Assembly: GCA_900554305.1 (NCBI GenBank)
Contig: USGV01000017.1
Span: 1-14,634, forward strand
Direction: 5' to 3'
DNA from: an uncultured Mycoplasmatota bacterium
GTDB taxonomy: Bacteria > Bacillota_I > Bacilli_A > RF39 > UBA660
DNA: 14,634 nt
In this document: one piece after another, positions 1 through 6,506 of the stretch
Position numbering within the stretch: position 1 is the stretch's first letter
Layout of the letters: each line of letters opens with the position of its first letter
The notes under the pieces: model-generated
Told to the model about the DNA's origin: nothing
Databases searched by the model: none
The model's input: only the letters and a program-made list of their open reading frames with translations
Position numbers and translations under genes: made by a program

Positions 1-55
1 ACTAGGGTTTGAATAACATTGCTTTTAAACTGTCTACTTTTTATTGACAAGTTCA
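1..55 (+). mobile_element. Probable right end of an IS3-family-like insertion sequence (partial)
   Basis: The plus strand starts with an in-frame tail Thr-Arg-Val-stop (bases 1-12), compatible with the last codons of an IS3-type orfB, which often ends in a Tyr-Arg-x-x motif. Bases 31-55 then read TGTCTACTTTTTATTGACA followed by AGTTCA, ending in CA. IS3-family elements have TG...CA ends and imperfect terminal repeats of about this length shortly after orfB. The spacing fits. The rest of the element, the other terminal repeat and the target duplication lie outside the window, so this rests on recall of the end sequence and on layout. It could be ordinary intergenic DNA. Confidence 0.4.
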
Positions 56-70
56 GAGTTACCTTCTTTT

Positions 71-658
71 TTATTTTATGATATTTTTTATTATCTCTTT
101 TATTTCTTCTATTAATGCTTTTTCTTCGAGTTCTTTATGATGATGATAGACTAATTCATGAGAAAGATTGTCTATCATGTTTAAAATAATATGAGTTTTC
201 TCTAATGGATTTTTTAAGTTGATGTTATTTTGTTCTAAATATTTTACTACTTCTTTTGTTATTTGCCACTCGTTTTCTTGATATAGTTTAGCTAATTCTG
301 GATCTTGGTGAATTAGTGCTACTAATTCTTCATGGTGTATTTTATATTTTTTGTGATTTTTAATACTAAATTTTATTATTTCATCTATTAATTCTTCTTT
401 GTTTGTTATCTTTTTTCTAGTATTAATCATGGGGAACATTATTTTAGTAAGATATTCATTCATTCCAGCCGTTAGAATATCTTTTTTATTAGAGAAATAT
501 TGATAAATACTACCAGTAGAAACACCAGCATATTTAGCAATATCTGCACAGTTAATGTGATGGTATCCTTCTTTACATATTAACTCAAAGCCTTTTTCAA
601 TAATTTTTTGTTTTGTAGCAATCGATGTTTTCTTTACTGGTTCTCTAACTTGTGCCAT
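71..658 (-). CDS. TetR/AcrR-family transcriptional regulator
   Basis: The product is a 195-residue helical repressor. The DNA-binding domain covers about residues 12-60, with the TetR helix-turn-helix signature around CADIAKYAGVSTGSIYQYF (37-55) and the usual KKDIL following. Residues from about 65 on are the variable ligand-binding and dimerisation part. It holds several histidines (H108, H109, H117, H167, H172-174), but an SHELVYHHHK-like stretch also occurs, from memory, in many clostridial TetR proteins, so metal sensing is only a possibility. The gene is last in the operon after ZIP, SufC and SufB, 17 bp behind the sufB stop, with an AAGGA ribosome site before ATG. A repressor in this position, plus the palindrome at the operon promoter, suggests autoregulation. 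The inducer is unknown. No terminator is visible before the left edge. Confidence 0.9.
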   Translation of the reverse strand: MAQVREPVKKTSIATKQKIIEKGFELICKEGYHHINCADIAKYAGVSTGSIYQYFSNKKDILTAGMNEYLTKIMFPMINTRKKITNKEELIDEIIKFSIKNHKKYKIHHEELVALIHQDPELAKLYQENEWQITKEVVKYLEQNNINLKNPLEKTHIILNMIDNLSHELVYHHHKELEEKALIEEIKEIIKNIIK

Positions 659-675
659 GTTATTCTTCCTTTCTT

Positions 676-1593
676 TTATTTTAAGAATCCGTTTATAATT
701 ACTTCTTCGGCTTCCTTTTCTGATAGTCCTAAAGACATTAATTTCATTAGTTGTTCGCCAGCAATTTTTCCAATTGCTGCTTCATGTATTAAGTTTGCAT
801 CTACGTTTTTAGCAAATATTTCTGGAACTGCTTTTACTTGTCCTTCTCCTTTAATAATTGCATCACATTCTACATGAGCATAACATTTTGTATTTCCTGT
901 GATATTAGAGATAAACTCTTGATAAGAATTGTCTGTTGCGACCGAGCGTGATGTAACATGAGTAGAAGAATTTTCTCCTTTTAAATTTACTACAAATTCT
1001 GTTTTGGCTTGTTGATCCTTACTAGTCAATATTTTCTCTGTAATCACTAAAGTAGCCTCACTATCTAATTCTGCTTTCGTTGTACGAATAGTATCGTCTA
1101 CACCTTTGATTTGTGTTGTATCCATTACCATATAAGACCCTTTTGCCATATAAATTTCAGTTACGGGATTTAGTACTTTTTTACCATCTCCTACACCTAG
1201 TCCACAATGACGTTCAATATATTTTACTTTAGCTCCTTCTTCTAGATAAAATCTATGAATTCCATCATGCTGTGCATCCCAGTGACCATTGTTAGTGATA
1301 CCACATCCAGCAACAATAATAATATTAGCATTTTTCCCAATATGAAAATCATTATATACTACGTCTTTTAAACCACTCTCTGTAATAATTACTGGTATAT
1401 TTACAGTACCAAATAGAGTATTTTCTTTTACGTAAATGTCAATTCCGCTATTATCTTCTTTAGATACAATATTAATATTAGGATTTACTTTACGGTCTAG
1501 TTTTTGTCCGTTTTTTCTGATGTTGTAACTATCTGCTTTTGTAGGATCTTCTCCAACTACTTCTTTTAATAGTTCTTTATCTTCCCGATTCAC
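676..1593 (-). CDS. sufB: Short SufB/SufD-family Fe-S cluster scaffold (SmsB type)
   Basis: The product should pair with the SufC-like ATPase and assemble Fe-S clusters in the cytosol. At 305 residues it is far shorter than SufB of the full SUF system (near 470-495), matching the SUF-like minimal system (SMS). It has the repetitive beta-helix core and a clear SufB C-terminus, HEAAIGKI followed by LGLSEKEAEEVIINGF. Cys243 (in HVECD) and Glu271 (in HEA) are spaced like the key Cys405 and Glu434 of E. coli SufB, so the cluster-building site looks intact. I start it at GTG 1593: a strong TAAGGAGGTGG lies 9 bases upstream. A longer frame to ATG 1662 would overlap sufC by 86 bp and lacks this site. 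The chosen start overlaps sufC by 17 bp, indicating translational coupling. No SufS, SufU or SufE is present nearby. Confidence 0.9.
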   Translation of the reverse strand: MNREDKELLKEVVGEDPTKADSYNIRKNGQKLDRKVNPNINIVSKEDNSGIDIYVKENTLFGTVNIPVIITESGLKDVVYNDFHIGKNANIIIVAGCGITNNGHWDAQHDGIHRFYLEEGAKVKYIERHCGLGVGDGKKVLNPVTEIYMAKGSYMVMDTTQIKGVDDTIRTTKAELDSEATLVITEKILTSKDQQAKTEFVVNLKGENSSTHVTSRSVATDNSYQEFISNITGNTKCYAHVECDAIIKGEGQVKAVPEIFAKNVDANLIHEAAIGKIAGEQLMKLMSLGLSEKEAEEVIINGFLK

Positions 1594-2299
1594 AAGTAGC
1601 CACCTCCTTACAACATTTCTTTGGTTTAAAAATGTGGTCGAAAACTTCTTCTTTTTTTCCAAATTTTTGGATTGTTCCTTGACCCATTAAAATGATTTCA
1701 TCAGCAATGTTTAATATTCTTTCTTGATGAGATATTACAAGAGTTGTACCTTTCGAAGTGGCACTTATCTCTTTAAAAACCTCTGTTAAATTTTGAAAAC
1801 TCCATAAATCAATTCCTGCTTCAGGTTCGTCAAAAATAGCTAAGTATGGATTTCTTGCCATGACAGTTGCGATTTCTATACGTTTTAATTCCCCACCGGA
1901 TAATGATTTATTTACTTCTCTATCTACATATTCAATTGCACAAAGTCCTACTTTTGATAAAATATTACAGGCTTCCTTTTTTGTTAATTCTTTGTTTGTA
2001 GATAATTTTAATAAATCATATACCGTTATTCCTTTAAATTGTACTGGTTGTTGAAAAGCAAAACCAATACCTATTTTAGCACGATAATCTATTGATTTGT
2101 TTGTAATATCTTCACCATTCAACAAAATTGTTCCAGAATCTGGTTTTTCTATTCCCATGATAATTTTAGCCAATGTTGATTTACCAGATCCATTAGGACC
2201 TGTAATTACATAAAATTTTTCTTCTTCTAGTTTTAGATTTATATGATCTAAAATTTTTTTGTCATTTCTTTCGAAACATATGTCTTTTAATTCTAACAT
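1577..2299 (-). CDS. sufC: SufC-like ABC ATPase of a minimal Fe-S assembly system (SmsC type)
   Basis: This 240-residue cytosolic ABC ATPase drives the conformational work of the SufBC-type scaffold. Walker A is GPNGSGKST (34-42), the Q-loop is at Q83/Q84, the signature LSGGE is at 133-137, Walker B and D-loop run as YLAIFDEPEAGID (152-164), and the switch histidine is H191. The DEPEAGIDLWSF stretch differs from the DExDSGLD of classical SufC and, to my knowledge, marks the SufC-like proteins of archaea and anaerobic Firmicutes. The C-terminus is unusual: Lys-Lys-Cys-Cys followed five residues later by another Cys (C229, C230, C236). Part of this tail also encodes the ribosome site and start of sufB. 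ATG is preceded by AAGGAG at 5 bp, and the gene lies 12 bp after the ZIP gene. Confidence 0.92.
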   Translation of the reverse strand: MLELKDICFERNDKKILDHINLKLEEEKFYVITGPNGSGKSTLAKIIMGIEKPDSGTILLNGEDITNKSIDYRAKIGIGFAFQQPVQFKGITVYDLLKLSTNKELTKKEACNILSKVGLCAIEYVDREVNKSLSGGELKRIEIATVMARNPYLAIFDEPEAGIDLWSFQNLTEVFKEISATSKGTTLVISHQERILNIADEIILMGQGTIQKFGKKEEVFDHIFKPKKCCKEVATCESGR

Positions 2300-2311
2300 A
2301 TTTTCTCCTTT

Positions 2312-3094
2312 CTATCCTAAAGCAACGTCTAATATCATCATTAAGACAAATCCTAGAGTTACTCCTATTACTGATAAATTTGAATGCTCTCCACTTTGAG
2401 CATCTGGTATTAATTCCTCTACTACTACATATATCATAGCACCTGCTGCAAAGGCAAGTAAGAATGGAAGCATTGGCGTCATATAAGTTGCGAAAAGAAT
2501 CATAAGTATTGCTCCTATTGGTTCTACAATTCCAGATAATGTTCCAACTAAAAAAGCTTTGTGTTTCGATTTTCCTGCTGCTTTTAGTGGCGTTGATATA
2601 ATTGCCCCCTCAGGAAAGTTCTGAATTGCGAGTCCTATACTTAAGGCAAATGCTCCTGCTATTGTCATAGTAGAAGATCCAGTCATCGCTCCAGCAAATA
2701 CAACCCCGGCTGCCATTCCTTCCGGAAGATTATGCAGAGTTACTGCCAATGTTAGCTTAGTAATTTTACTTAAATGATTTTTAGGCCCCTCTTCTTTTTT
2801 AGCATCTACATGTAAATGAGGGATTATTACATCAAGTAATAATAAAAATCCGACACCTAGTATAAATCCAGATGCTGCTGGTATCCATGGAATTAATCGT
2901 TCTTCTTTACTCAAGTCTAATGCTGGTATTAGTAACGACCAAACCGATGCAGCTAGCATCACGCCAGAGGCAAATCCTAACAAAAACTTTTTCCAGTTAT
3001 GCTTCATTTTATCTTTTAATAGATAAACACAGGCTGATCCTAACATTGTTCCAAAAAAAGGTATTAATATACCAATTATAACACTTGAATTCAC
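2312..3094 (-). CDS. ZIP-family divalent metal transporter (GufA/ZupT-like)
   Basis: This 260-residue inner-membrane protein should import a divalent metal such as Zn2+, Fe2+ or Mn2+. It has about eight membrane segments and the two signature metal-site motifs: HNLPEG (121-126) in TM4 and QNFPEG (158-163) in TM5. Glu191 (VEPIGA) is spaced like the TM6 glutamate of the binuclear site of BbZIP. The second-site aspartate of BbZIP appears here as Asn159, which could affect selectivity. A His/Lys loop (PHLHVDAKKEE, 92-102) precedes TM4, as is common in ZIP proteins. Start is GTG with GAGGTGA five bases upstream. It is first in the operon with the Fe-S genes, so iron is an attractive substrate, but sequence alone does not decide. 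Confidence 0.92.
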   Translation of the reverse strand: MNSSVIIGILIPFFGTMLGSACVYLLKDKMKHNWKKFLLGFASGVMLAASVWSLLIPALDLSKEERLIPWIPAASGFILGVGFLLLLDVIIPHLHVDAKKEEGPKNHLSKITKLTLAVTLHNLPEGMAAGVVFAGAMTGSSTMTIAGAFALSIGLAIQNFPEGAIISTPLKAAGKSKHKAFLVGTLSGIVEPIGAILMILFATYMTPMLPFLLAFAAGAMIYVVVEELIPDAQSGEHSNLSVIGVTLGFVLMMILDVALG

Positions 3095-3131
3095 TTGTTC
3101 ACCTCTTTTTATTTCATTTTGAAGTATTTAT

Positions 3132-3149
3132 TATGAAACATATTTCATA
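3132..3149 (-). promoter_or_regulatory. Palindromic operator at the ZIP-suf-tetR promoter
   Basis: TATGAAACATATTTCATA has perfect 7-bp arms around CATA. Weaker symmetry extends it to about 3125-3156, with 13 of 16 pairs matching. It begins 3 bp after the -10 box and covers the expected transcription start, the classic place for a TetR-type repressor. The TetR gene at the end of this operon is the obvious candidate binder. Binding itself is inferred. Confidence 0.65.
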
Positions 3150-3152
3150 TTA

Positions 3153-3180
3153 ATTATACCTTTTTTTTGCTAATTGTCAA
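3153..3180 (-). promoter_or_regulatory. Sigma-A promoter for the ZIP-sufCB-tetR operon
   Basis: The minus strand reads a consensus -35 TTGACA (3180-3175), a 16-bp spacer, and a consensus -10 TATAAT (3158-3153). The GTG start of the ZIP gene lies about 58 bp downstream of the -10. It is the best-matched promoter in the window and is flanked by the upstream terminator and the palindrome. Confidence 0.8.
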
Positions 3181-3183
3181 TAT

Positions 3184-3214
3184 AAAAAGAAAAAGAAGTA
3201 AAAAACTTCTTTTT
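3184..3214 (-). terminator. Intrinsic terminator after the glycosyltransferase gene
   Basis: Ten-base arms AAAAAGAAGT (3214-3205) and ACTTCTTTTT (3199-3190) enclose a 5-base loop and run into TTTTTCTTTTT. The upstream arm begins within the stop codon of the glycosyltransferase. It separates this unit from the ZIP operon promoter. Confidence 0.8.
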
Positions 3215-4214
3215 AGTTAAAGTTTACTAATTTATGAGCTAAGCGGTATCCTATCATCGTTAATAGTCTGCCTACTTTTGTTGGAAATGATACCCAGGTT
3301 GCCATAGTACAGTATCTAATACTATGATATAGTTTTGGATTTTTCTCTTTTACTTTTTTCCAAAGGTCTTTATATTGTTTTTCTCCTTCTTTTGTATAAG
3401 ATATTCTAGAGAATACAACTCCAATCGTCATTAAGAAAATACATTCCCTTCTCATTAATTTACGTAATTTCTTATTTTCTATCGTTGTTAAATCGTATGC
3501 TGTACATACTCTTTCTGACACTAATACTTGATGAGAACTACGTTTAATCATTTGGCTTTCTTGTACTGATTGATCACTTCTTCCGATATAGTAGCGATAT
3601 AGATCTAAATCTAAATAATAAATAGTTTCCGTATTTACTAGAGGTAAATAGATAAATAAATTATCTTCATAAAAAACATGTTTTGGTAAATCTATGTTGC
3701 TTTTATCTAGTACCCTCTTTTTATACATCATCGAATGAAGAGAGGGATATTGTGTTAATTTAAAACGATGAATATCATCCCATGTTAATACTTTATTTTC
3801 ATCATATACATTAGCAAAAGAAATTACTTGATCACTTCTACCATCTGTATATGTATATACATAATTACATACTACTAAATCTGTATCTATATGTTTTATT
3901 TCTTTTAGTAGCTTTTTATAAGCTTTTTCGTCTAACCAATCGTCACTATCTACTACTTTAAAATATTTACCTGTAGCATGTTTTAATCCCGTGTTTATTC
4001 CTTCTCCATGACCTCCATTTTCTTGATGAATTACTTTTACTGTTTCTGGATATTTCTTGTGATACTGGTCAGCTATTTTTCCTGTTTTATCTGTTGAACC
4101 ATCATCAATTATAATTATTTCTACTTGTTCTTTTCCTATCAATAAGGAATCTATACATTTTTTCATATATCCTTCTGAGTTGTAACAGGGTACAACAAAT
4201 GATATATCTTTCAT
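3213..4214 (-). CDS. Family 2 glycosyltransferase (GT-A fold)
   Basis: This 333-residue cytosolic or membrane-associated enzyme should transfer a sugar from a nucleotide-sugar donor to a surface glycan or lipid-linked acceptor. The GT-A domain occupies about residues 1-115: FVVPCYN near the N-terminus, IIIIDDGSTDKT (33-44), ENGGHGEGINTG (65-76), and the metal-binding DSDDW (89-93). The remainder is helical, Arg/Lys-rich and without a clear membrane segment, so it is unlike the membrane-anchored dolichol-phosphate sugar synthases. Donor and acceptor cannot be read from the sequence. It lies 44 bp after the GNAT gene, probably co-transcribed, and its ATG has only a weak GGTGA ribosome site. A terminator overlaps its stop codon. 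Family assignment is firm and the substrate unknown. Confidence 0.9.
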   Translation of the reverse strand: MKDISFVVPCYNSEGYMKKCIDSLLIGKEQVEIIIIDDGSTDKTGKIADQYHKKYPETVKVIHQENGGHGEGINTGLKHATGKYFKVVDSDDWLDEKAYKKLLKEIKHIDTDLVVCNYVYTYTDGRSDQVISFANVYDENKVLTWDDIHRFKLTQYPSLHSMMYKKRVLDKSNIDLPKHVFYEDNLFIYLPLVNTETIYYLDLDLYRYYIGRSDQSVQESQMIKRSSHQVLVSERVCTAYDLTTIENKKLRKLMRRECIFLMTIGVVFSRISYTKEGEKQYKDLWKKVKEKNPKLYHSIRYCTMATWVSFPTKVGRLLTMIGYRLAHKLVNFN

Positions 4215-4258
4215 ATTTCACCAACTTACTATTTTTATTAATTCATTTTATCTGTTTT

Positions 4259-4756
4259 TTATCTGCGTTTAGAAATATAATATGTGCTATCTTTAACAAA
4301 CTCCATTCTTCCCAAGTAATTACGTGATGCAAATTCATCTTCATCTAAGGTGTAACCACAGGCTTCTGCTGTATTAATGCTATTTTTATTACTTGGGTCA
4401 ATATCTAATCTAATCGACCTAATGTTGTGATTTTCAAATAAGTAGTCTGTTGTTTCTCTAATGATTGTACTTCCATAACCAAGTCCACGATATGCCTTTA
4501 AGACCGCATATTCTAAAAACACTTCATCACGAACTCTACTTGATATAAATAAATATCCAATAGGAATATCTTCTACTTCTACTACAAAAGCACTTTGATA
4601 AATATTTCGGTTGTTATTTTTAGAGTTTTCTAGTCTAGGGCCTATTTGATGAATAAAGCTTGAATGAGATTCTCCTTTTTCAAACTCTTCTTTTAAATTC
4701 TTATGTTTTTCTTCTTTGTATCTCGTTAGTTTTAAAGACTCCAATTCTATATTCAC
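4259..4756 (-). CDS. GNAT-family N-acetyltransferase
   Basis: This 165-residue protein has the GNAT acetyl-CoA fold. The beta-4/alpha-3 pyrophosphate-binding motif is RGLGYG (90-95), after the core strand VFLEYAVLKAYR. The later IRLDIDPSNKNSINTAEACGYT (from about 115) is the usual strand and helix in which an Asn often contacts CoA, followed by a C-terminal YLGRMEF strand. The acceptor is unknown; the RimJ/RimL or general small-molecule group is possible. Start is GTG with AGGTGA five bases upstream. It sits 55 bp after ftsW with no terminator between, so it may be read from ftsW as well as from its own weak extended -10 site. Confidence 0.85.
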   Translation of the reverse strand: MNIELESLKLTRYKEEKHKNLKEEFEKGESHSSFIHQIGPRLENSKNNNRNIYQSAFVVEVEDIPIGYLFISSRVRDEVFLEYAVLKAYRGLGYGSTIIRETTDYLFENHNIRSIRLDIDPSNKNSINTAEACGYTLDEDEFASRNYLGRMEFVKDSTYYISKRR

Positions 4757-4773
4757 ATAATCACCTATATTTA

Positions 4774-4782
4774 TTTTATCAC
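4774..4782 (-). promoter_or_regulatory. Weak extended -10 promoter before the GNAT gene
   Basis: The minus strand has TGATAAAAT (TG-n-TAAAAT) about 17 bp before the GTG start, after the ribosome site spacing is counted. No good -35 is seen. It matches the extended -10 style found upstream of other genes here. AT-richness makes chance matches likely. Confidence 0.3.
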
Positions 4783-4811
4783 TTATGTCTAGTAATATAA
4801 AGTATTTAAAT

Positions 4812-5903
4812 TTAACTTTTTATATTTCTAGACACATTTAAAAGAATTCCCATACTAACCATACTGATTAAAAGGGAGGAACCTCCATAAGATAAAAATG
4901 GTAATGTGACACCTGTTACTGGTATCATGCCTATTACTACCATTAAATTCATAATTGCCTGAAATATAATTTGAAATGTCATACCAATGCATAAGTATTT
5001 AGCAAACTGGTCTTTGCTACTTAAGGCAATTTTTATTCCTCGCCATAAAATAATAGAAAAAAGGCCTACTACAATAAAAGCTCCTACTACACCAAATTCT
5101 TCTGCTATAATTGAAAAAATGAAATCTGTCTGTGGTTCAGGTAGGTAGAAGTGCTTTTGAATCGAATTTAAGAATCCTGTTCCTAATAGGCCACCTGGAC
5201 CTATGGCATATAGACTTTGAATAATTTGAAATCCTGTTCCTAATGCATCACTCCATGGATCTATAAATGAAGTAATTCTATCCATTCGATATGGAGCAAT
5301 CACAATTAATATTATGACACCAATGACTCCAATTACTCCCATTCCTATGAAAAACTTCATATTTACTCCAGCAATAAATAATAGAGCAATAATAGATACT
5401 ACTAGAATCGCTCCTGTTCCCATATCTGGTTGTAACATGATGAGGCCAAATAAGAAAAATAATATTCCTAAGATAGGAAAAACACCTTGTTTATAACTTT
5501 TTAGAAACTTATTACTATTTGTTAAATATTTGCTAGTAAAAATAATCATACCCAACTTGGCAAACTCACTTGGTTGTATTCCTAAAGAACCTATTCCGAA
5601 CCAAGAACGACTACCATTTCTAACACTACCGATTCCTGGTATTAATACTAAGATTAGTAGAATTATGCAGATAAGTAAAATACTCCTTGCTTTTTGATAG
5701 TATATTTTGTAGTCTATTTTTGATACAACAAACATTACTATTAGACCAATGATAAAGAAAATAGATTGATATTTTAGATAATGAAAGCTGTCATTAAATT
5801 TATATTCTGACCAAATACTAGAGGCAGAGTATATCATTATAATACCAAAGATGGATAAAACAATAATCGCTAGTAGTAATATTTTATCTATTTTATCTTT
5901 CAT
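4812..5903 (-). CDS. ftsW: FtsW, SEDS peptidoglycan glycosyltransferase of the divisome
   Basis: FtsW polymerises lipid II into glycan strands at the septum together with a class B PBP. The 363-residue product shows about ten membrane segments and the SEDS hallmarks: NGSRSWFGIG (96-105), IQPSEFAKL (109-117), LQPDMGTG (157-164), EPQTDFIFSIIAEEFG (256-271) and FLSYGGSSLL (336-345). Asp260 in QTDFIF corresponds to the catalytic aspartate known from RodA (D255 in Thermus). The C-terminal GGSSLLISMVSMGILLNVSRN and the nearby mraY and PBP favour FtsW over RodA. ATG is preceded by AGGTGA at 4 bp. It follows the Tim44-like pair and their terminator, so it needs its own promoter. In usual dcw clusters murD and murG flank ftsW; here they do not. 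Confidence 0.93.
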   Translation of the reverse strand: MKDKIDKILLLAIIVLSIFGIIMIYSASSIWSEYKFNDSFHYLKYQSIFFIIGLIVMFVVSKIDYKIYYQKARSILLICIILLILVLIPGIGSVRNGSRSWFGIGSLGIQPSEFAKLGMIIFTSKYLTNSNKFLKSYKQGVFPILGILFFLFGLIMLQPDMGTGAILVVSIIALLFIAGVNMKFFIGMGVIGVIGVIILIVIAPYRMDRITSFIDPWSDALGTGFQIIQSLYAIGPGGLLGTGFLNSIQKHFYLPEPQTDFIFSIIAEEFGVVGAFIVVGLFSIILWRGIKIALSSKDQFAKYLCIGMTFQIIFQAIMNLMVVIGMIPVTGVTLPFLSYGGSSLLISMVSMGILLNVSRNIKS

Positions 5904-5918
5904 GGTATCACCTATTTT

Positions 5919-5924
5919 ATTATA
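5919..5924 (-). promoter_or_regulatory. -10 box for ftsW
   Basis: A consensus TATAAT lies 15 bp before the ATG, just downstream of the preceding terminator's T-run. The region 17 bp further upstream (TTCTTT, inside the terminator) is a poor -35. If used, the leader would be very short, about 8 nt. Confidence 0.4.
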
Positions 5925-5935
5925 TTTTTTTGCAT

Positions 5936-5962
5936 AAAAAAAAAGAACTGTAATAGTTCTTT
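5936..5962 (-). terminator. Intrinsic terminator after the Tim44-like pair
   Basis: Arms AAAGAACT (5962-5955) and AGTTCTTT (5949-5942) with a 5-base loop are followed by a run of T. The upstream arm begins inside the stop codon of the 181-residue Tim44-like gene. Confidence 0.8.
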
Positions 5963-6506
5963 ATACTCCGCCTTCTATTTCTGTTAATACCCAGTCATAG
6001 TTTTCTGTATTATAAACAGTTCCACAATATGGACATAGTCCGCTGTTGTTTGCATCTATCGATGCTCCACAACCAGGACATGTTCTACTCATTCCTTCCA
6101 TAGTAGCATTTTTGTTCTTTCTAAATGTTAATATATGACTTTTTTCTACTCTGTTTCTGTTATTACCAGATTTATATTCTCTTGATGTCTTATCTATTTG
6201 ATAATCCATATATCTAGAAATTAATTCTACTCTTATTTCATAATACTTATCCGTTTCTTCTATTCCTATAATATATGAATCTTTAACATTAAGTTCATCA
6301 TACATTTGAATTTCGTTTGCTTGCTGTAGGCTGTTTAACTTGTCGGTCAGCTCTTGATATAATTCGTCTCCTACTTTATGATCGACTCTTTTTAAATTTT
6401 CTGTCATGATAGACATTAAAATCATAATATAAGTATTGTCTACTTTAGCTAGAAAACCACTTTCTGAAAAACTTTTATCTTTCTTTATTAATTCTTCTTT
6501 TGTCAT
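5961..6506 (-). CDS. Soluble Tim44-like protein with C-terminal zinc ribbon
   Basis: This 181-residue protein looks like a shortened relative of the gene before it. Residues about 15-130 have the pattern of a Tim44-like (NTF2-fold) domain, with FLAKVDNTYIMILMSIMTENL near the front, then mixed strands (YYEIRVELISRYMDYQID). A zinc ribbon follows: CPGC (143-146) and CPYC (158-161). Both paralogues end in a DWVL motif shortly after the ribbon. It has no signal peptide or membrane segment, so it is probably cytosolic. Its ATG overlaps the upstream stop by 4 bp, so the two are translationally coupled and may form a complex. Bacterial Tim44-like proteins have no settled function in Bacillota. The domain call is from pattern, not from a search. 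Confidence 0.65.
   Translation of the reverse strand: MTKEELIKKDKSFSESGFLAKVDNTYIMILMSIMTENLKRVDHKVGDELYQELTDKLNSLQQANEIQMYDELNVKDSYIIGIEETDKYYEIRVELISRYMDYQIDKTSREYKSGNNRNRVEKSHILTFRKNKNATMEGMSRTCPGCGASIDANNSGLCPYCGTVYNTENYDWVLTEIEGGV

Noticed and set aside
71..658. TetR protein as a metal sensor because of its histidine cluster
   Set aside because: A similar SHExVYHxH stretch is, from memory, widespread in TetR proteins of unrelated context, so it is not enough to claim metal binding. Left as a possibility only.
608..877. Plus-strand open frames such as 608-877, 6556-6789, 8287-8496, 11573-11923 and 13945-14472
   Set aside because: Each lies opposite a well-supported minus-strand gene, has no family motif and mostly lacks a ribosome site. 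They are shadows.
4812..5903. RodA rather than FtsW
   Set aside because: The motifs alone are shared, but the C-terminal helix pattern and the nearby mraY and class B PBP favour FtsW.
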